From Caulobacterales bacterium RIFCSPHIGHO2_01_FULL_70_19 (GTDB lineage Bacteria > Pseudomonadota > Alphaproteobacteria > Caulobacterales > Caulobacteraceae), in NCBI GenBank assembly GCA_001794825.1, contig MGLK01000003.1, positions 141,149 through 205,148 of the forward strand: a stretch of 64,000 nt of DNA. The letters are read 5' to 3'. Numbering within the stretch: position 1 is the first letter of the stretch; every line of letters starts with the position of its first letter. This document shows positions 62,600-64,000 of this stretch, one piece after another. The notes under the pieces are model-generated. The model was not told the DNA's origin. It worked only from the letters and a program-made list of their open reading frames with translations, and did not search any database. Made by a program: the position numbers and the translations under genes.

Positions 62600-63459
62600 A
62601 TCGCCATGTTGTCGATCAGCCGGGTGCGGCCGATGCGGGCGGCGGCGAGGATGCGCGCCGGGGCGTCGACGGTGCGCGCGAACGGCGCCAGATCGTCGGC
62701 CCGGCGGATGGCGACGTAGTCGACGACGTCGAAGCCCGCGCCGAGCAGGGCGTCGGCGGCGTCGGCCTCGACCGCTTCGACGGCCTCGCCGGCCGCGGCC
62801 CGCGCCCCCGCCTCGGCCAGCACCCCGTTGAGCCGGCGCGCCGTCTCCAGCTCGGCGGCCGACAGGTAGGCGTTGCGGCTGGACAAGGCCAGGCCGTGGC
62901 CGTCGCGGGCCGTGGGCATGCCGACGATCTGAACCGGAATGTCGAGGTCGCGCACCATCCGGCGCACCACCATCAACTGCTGCCAGTCCTTCTCGCCGAA
63001 AACCGCCACGTCGGGCTGCACCTGGTTGAACAGCTTGGCCACCACCAGGGCCACGCCGCCGAACATCTGCGGGCGGAAGGCGCCCTCCAGACCCTCCGCC
63101 GGCCCGGCGACCTCGACGCGTGTCGTGGAGCCGGCGGGGTACATCTCCTCGACGGCGGGGGCGTACATCAGCCGGCAACCGGCGCCCGCGAGCAGTTCGG
63201 CGTCCCGGGCCTCCTGCCGCGGATAGGTCCCGAGATCCTCGTGCGCGGCGAACTGGGCCGGATTGACGAAGACGCTGGCCACCACGCGGTCCGTCCGCTC
63301 GACCGCCGCCCGGACCAGCGACAGGTGGCCTTCGTGCAAGGCGCCCATGGTCGGAACGAAGCCGACGCTGAACCCTTGCCGCCGCCAGCCGCTTACCGTC
63401 TCGCGCAGCTCGGCGATGGTGCGTGCGACGGGCAGGGCGGAGGTCTCGCGATCGGCCAT
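62596..63459 (-). CDS. panC: Pantothenate synthetase
   Basis: A 287-residue PanC: HIGH-type motif MGALHEGHLSLV, PAQFAAHEDLGTYPR, GEKDWQQL, and the KMSKS-equivalent LALSSRNAYLS. It ligates pantoate and beta-alanine with ATP. ATG 63459 is the start by alignment; the frame extends upstream to 63756 but that covers the promoter and the opposite lipoprotein gene. Convergent with chorismate mutase. Confidence 0.95.
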   Translation of the reverse strand: MADRETSALPVARTIAELRETVSGWRRQGFSVGFVPTMGALHEGHLSLVRAAVERTDRVVASVFVNPAQFAAHEDLGTYPRQEARDAELLAGAGCRLMYAPAVEEMYPAGSTTRVEVAGPAEGLEGAFRPQMFGGVALVVAKLFNQVQPDVAVFGEKDWQQLMVVRRMVRDLDIPVQIVGMPTARDGHGLALSSRNAYLSAAELETARRLNGVLAEAGARAAAGEAVEAVEADAADALLGAGFDVVDYVAIRRADDLAPFARTVDAPARILAAARIGRTRLIDNMAI

Positions 63460-63535
63460 GGTGAACGGATTAACCCTTCGCGTTAGGCGTGCTTGTGAAC
63501 CGCGTTGCAAAGCTCCGCGTGCCAGGATCCGGCTT

Positions 63536-64000
63536 ATGACGCCGCGTCTCCCGTTCCGTCCAGTCCTCGCCCTGCTCCTCGCCATGGGCCTGACCGCCTG
63601 CGGCGTGGTCGAGAGCGATCCGAACCGGTTCGAGAACCTGGCCGAACAGGTGGCCGCCATCCCGCTCGACGGGTCGACCCCGACGAGGCCGGTCGGCACA
63701 GCGGCGGCCCGCTCCGACGATCGCGGTCTGCGGCCGGCGCTGCGCGTCGAGGTCATGGATCCGCACGCCCTCTGGGACGCCCGCGACGGCGGCCTGGGCG
63801 GGGTGGTCCAGGCGGCGACGTCCCGCGCCGCGGCCGCTGCGGCTCCGGCGGTGGTCGACGGCGTCGTGGCCGAGGTTCGGGGGAGGGTCGACAGCGTCGT
63901 CCGGCGGCCTGCGCTCCGCCCGGCGCTCCGCGTCGTCGAGGCCGAGCGTCCTCTGGTCCAGCTCGGCGCCTACTCCACCGAGTCGGCCGCGCGCGCGGCC
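63536..64000 (+). CDS. SPOR-domain lipoprotein, 3' end outside window
   Basis: ATG 63536 opens a frame still open at the window end (155 codons). Signal peptide with lipobox LTAC (Cys22), then an Arg/Pro/Ala-rich linker, then LVQLGAYSTESAARAA at the edge, which is the start of a SPOR domain (peptidoglycan-binding, denuded glycan strands). Likely RlpA- or DedD-like lipoprotein that would act at the division site. Only the N-terminal part is visible. Confidence 0.8.
   Translation, partial: MTPRLPFRPVLALLLAMGLTACGVVESDPNRFENLAEQVAAIPLDGSTPTRPVGTAAARSDDRGLRPALRVEVMDPHALWDARDGGLGGVVQAATSRAAAAAAPAVVDGVVAEVRGRVDSVVRRPALRPALRVVEAERPLVQLGAYSTESAARAA

Overview
The window reads as chromosomal DNA of a high-GC alphaproteobacterium, most likely a Caulobacteraceae relative (Brevundimonas or Phenylobacterium type). 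The basis is a heme-PAS FixL/FixJ/FixK cascade, a yfgM-bamB-der block, class II DAHP synthase, dense ATGA/GTGA-coupled operons and strong GC bias at third codon positions. No insertion sequence, phage gene, CRISPR array or rRNA was seen, and one tRNA (Val, anticodon CAC) is present. No gene-free stretch exceeds about 225 bases; the larger gaps (8795-8952, 16998-17156, 27500-27646, 32871-33056, 48283-48475, 50576-50752, 58036-58201, 61600-61822) are promoter or leader regions.

Region 1 (about 1-28,000) is an oxygen- and sulfide-responsive island. A minus-strand operon fixK-fixL-fixJ plus a FixT-like single-domain response regulator (8223-4983) supplies the regulators. Nine close matches to the FNR/FixK operator (TTGAT-N4-ATCAA) sit in front of genes in the first 27.6 kb, and none was found in the rest. 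The genes behind them are three tandem universal stress proteins, a flavodoxin-fold oxidoreductase, an SDR, Hsp20, dodecin, a zinc alcohol dehydrogenase, a phosphoribosyltransferase with PEP synthase, sulfide:quinone reductase, an RND pump, an ABC exporter and two very small proteins. This looks like a low-oxygen survival programme. Nested in it is a divergon: sqr-DUF2892 on one side, and an MFP-RND-ArsR-DUF302 operon on the other. Its ArsR protein carries the two cysteines of the SqrR/BigR/YgaV persulfide sensors, and a tandem operator lies right before the operon's first codon.

Region 2 (28,000-34,500) is mixed accessory metabolism: lipoprotein Cu,Zn-SOD, YffB/ArsC-like protein, GH3 beta-glucosidase, a cytochrome c with a Vgb-like beta-propeller, and an ECF sigma factor with an overlapping membrane protein that may be its anti-sigma factor.

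Region 3 (34,500-48,300) is mostly core: panB, yfgM-like, bamB, der, purF, cvpA, radA, a secreted amidohydrolase, alr, and an orphan MalK/UgpC-type ATPase whose upstream palindrome resembles the one before the beta-glucosidase.

Region 4 (48,300-64,000) holds a DbpA-like helicase with a repetitive basic tail, a secreted caspase-family protein with three PPC-like domains and an EF-hand-like loop, tRNA-Val, a dicarboxylate symporter, gph, glmU-rpiA, gor, and an aromatic amino acid block (class II DAHP synthase, a prephenate dehydratase lacking the ACT domain, a possible attenuator-like leader, and chorismate mutase fused to an uncharacterised domain). panC and the start of a SPOR lipoprotein end the window.
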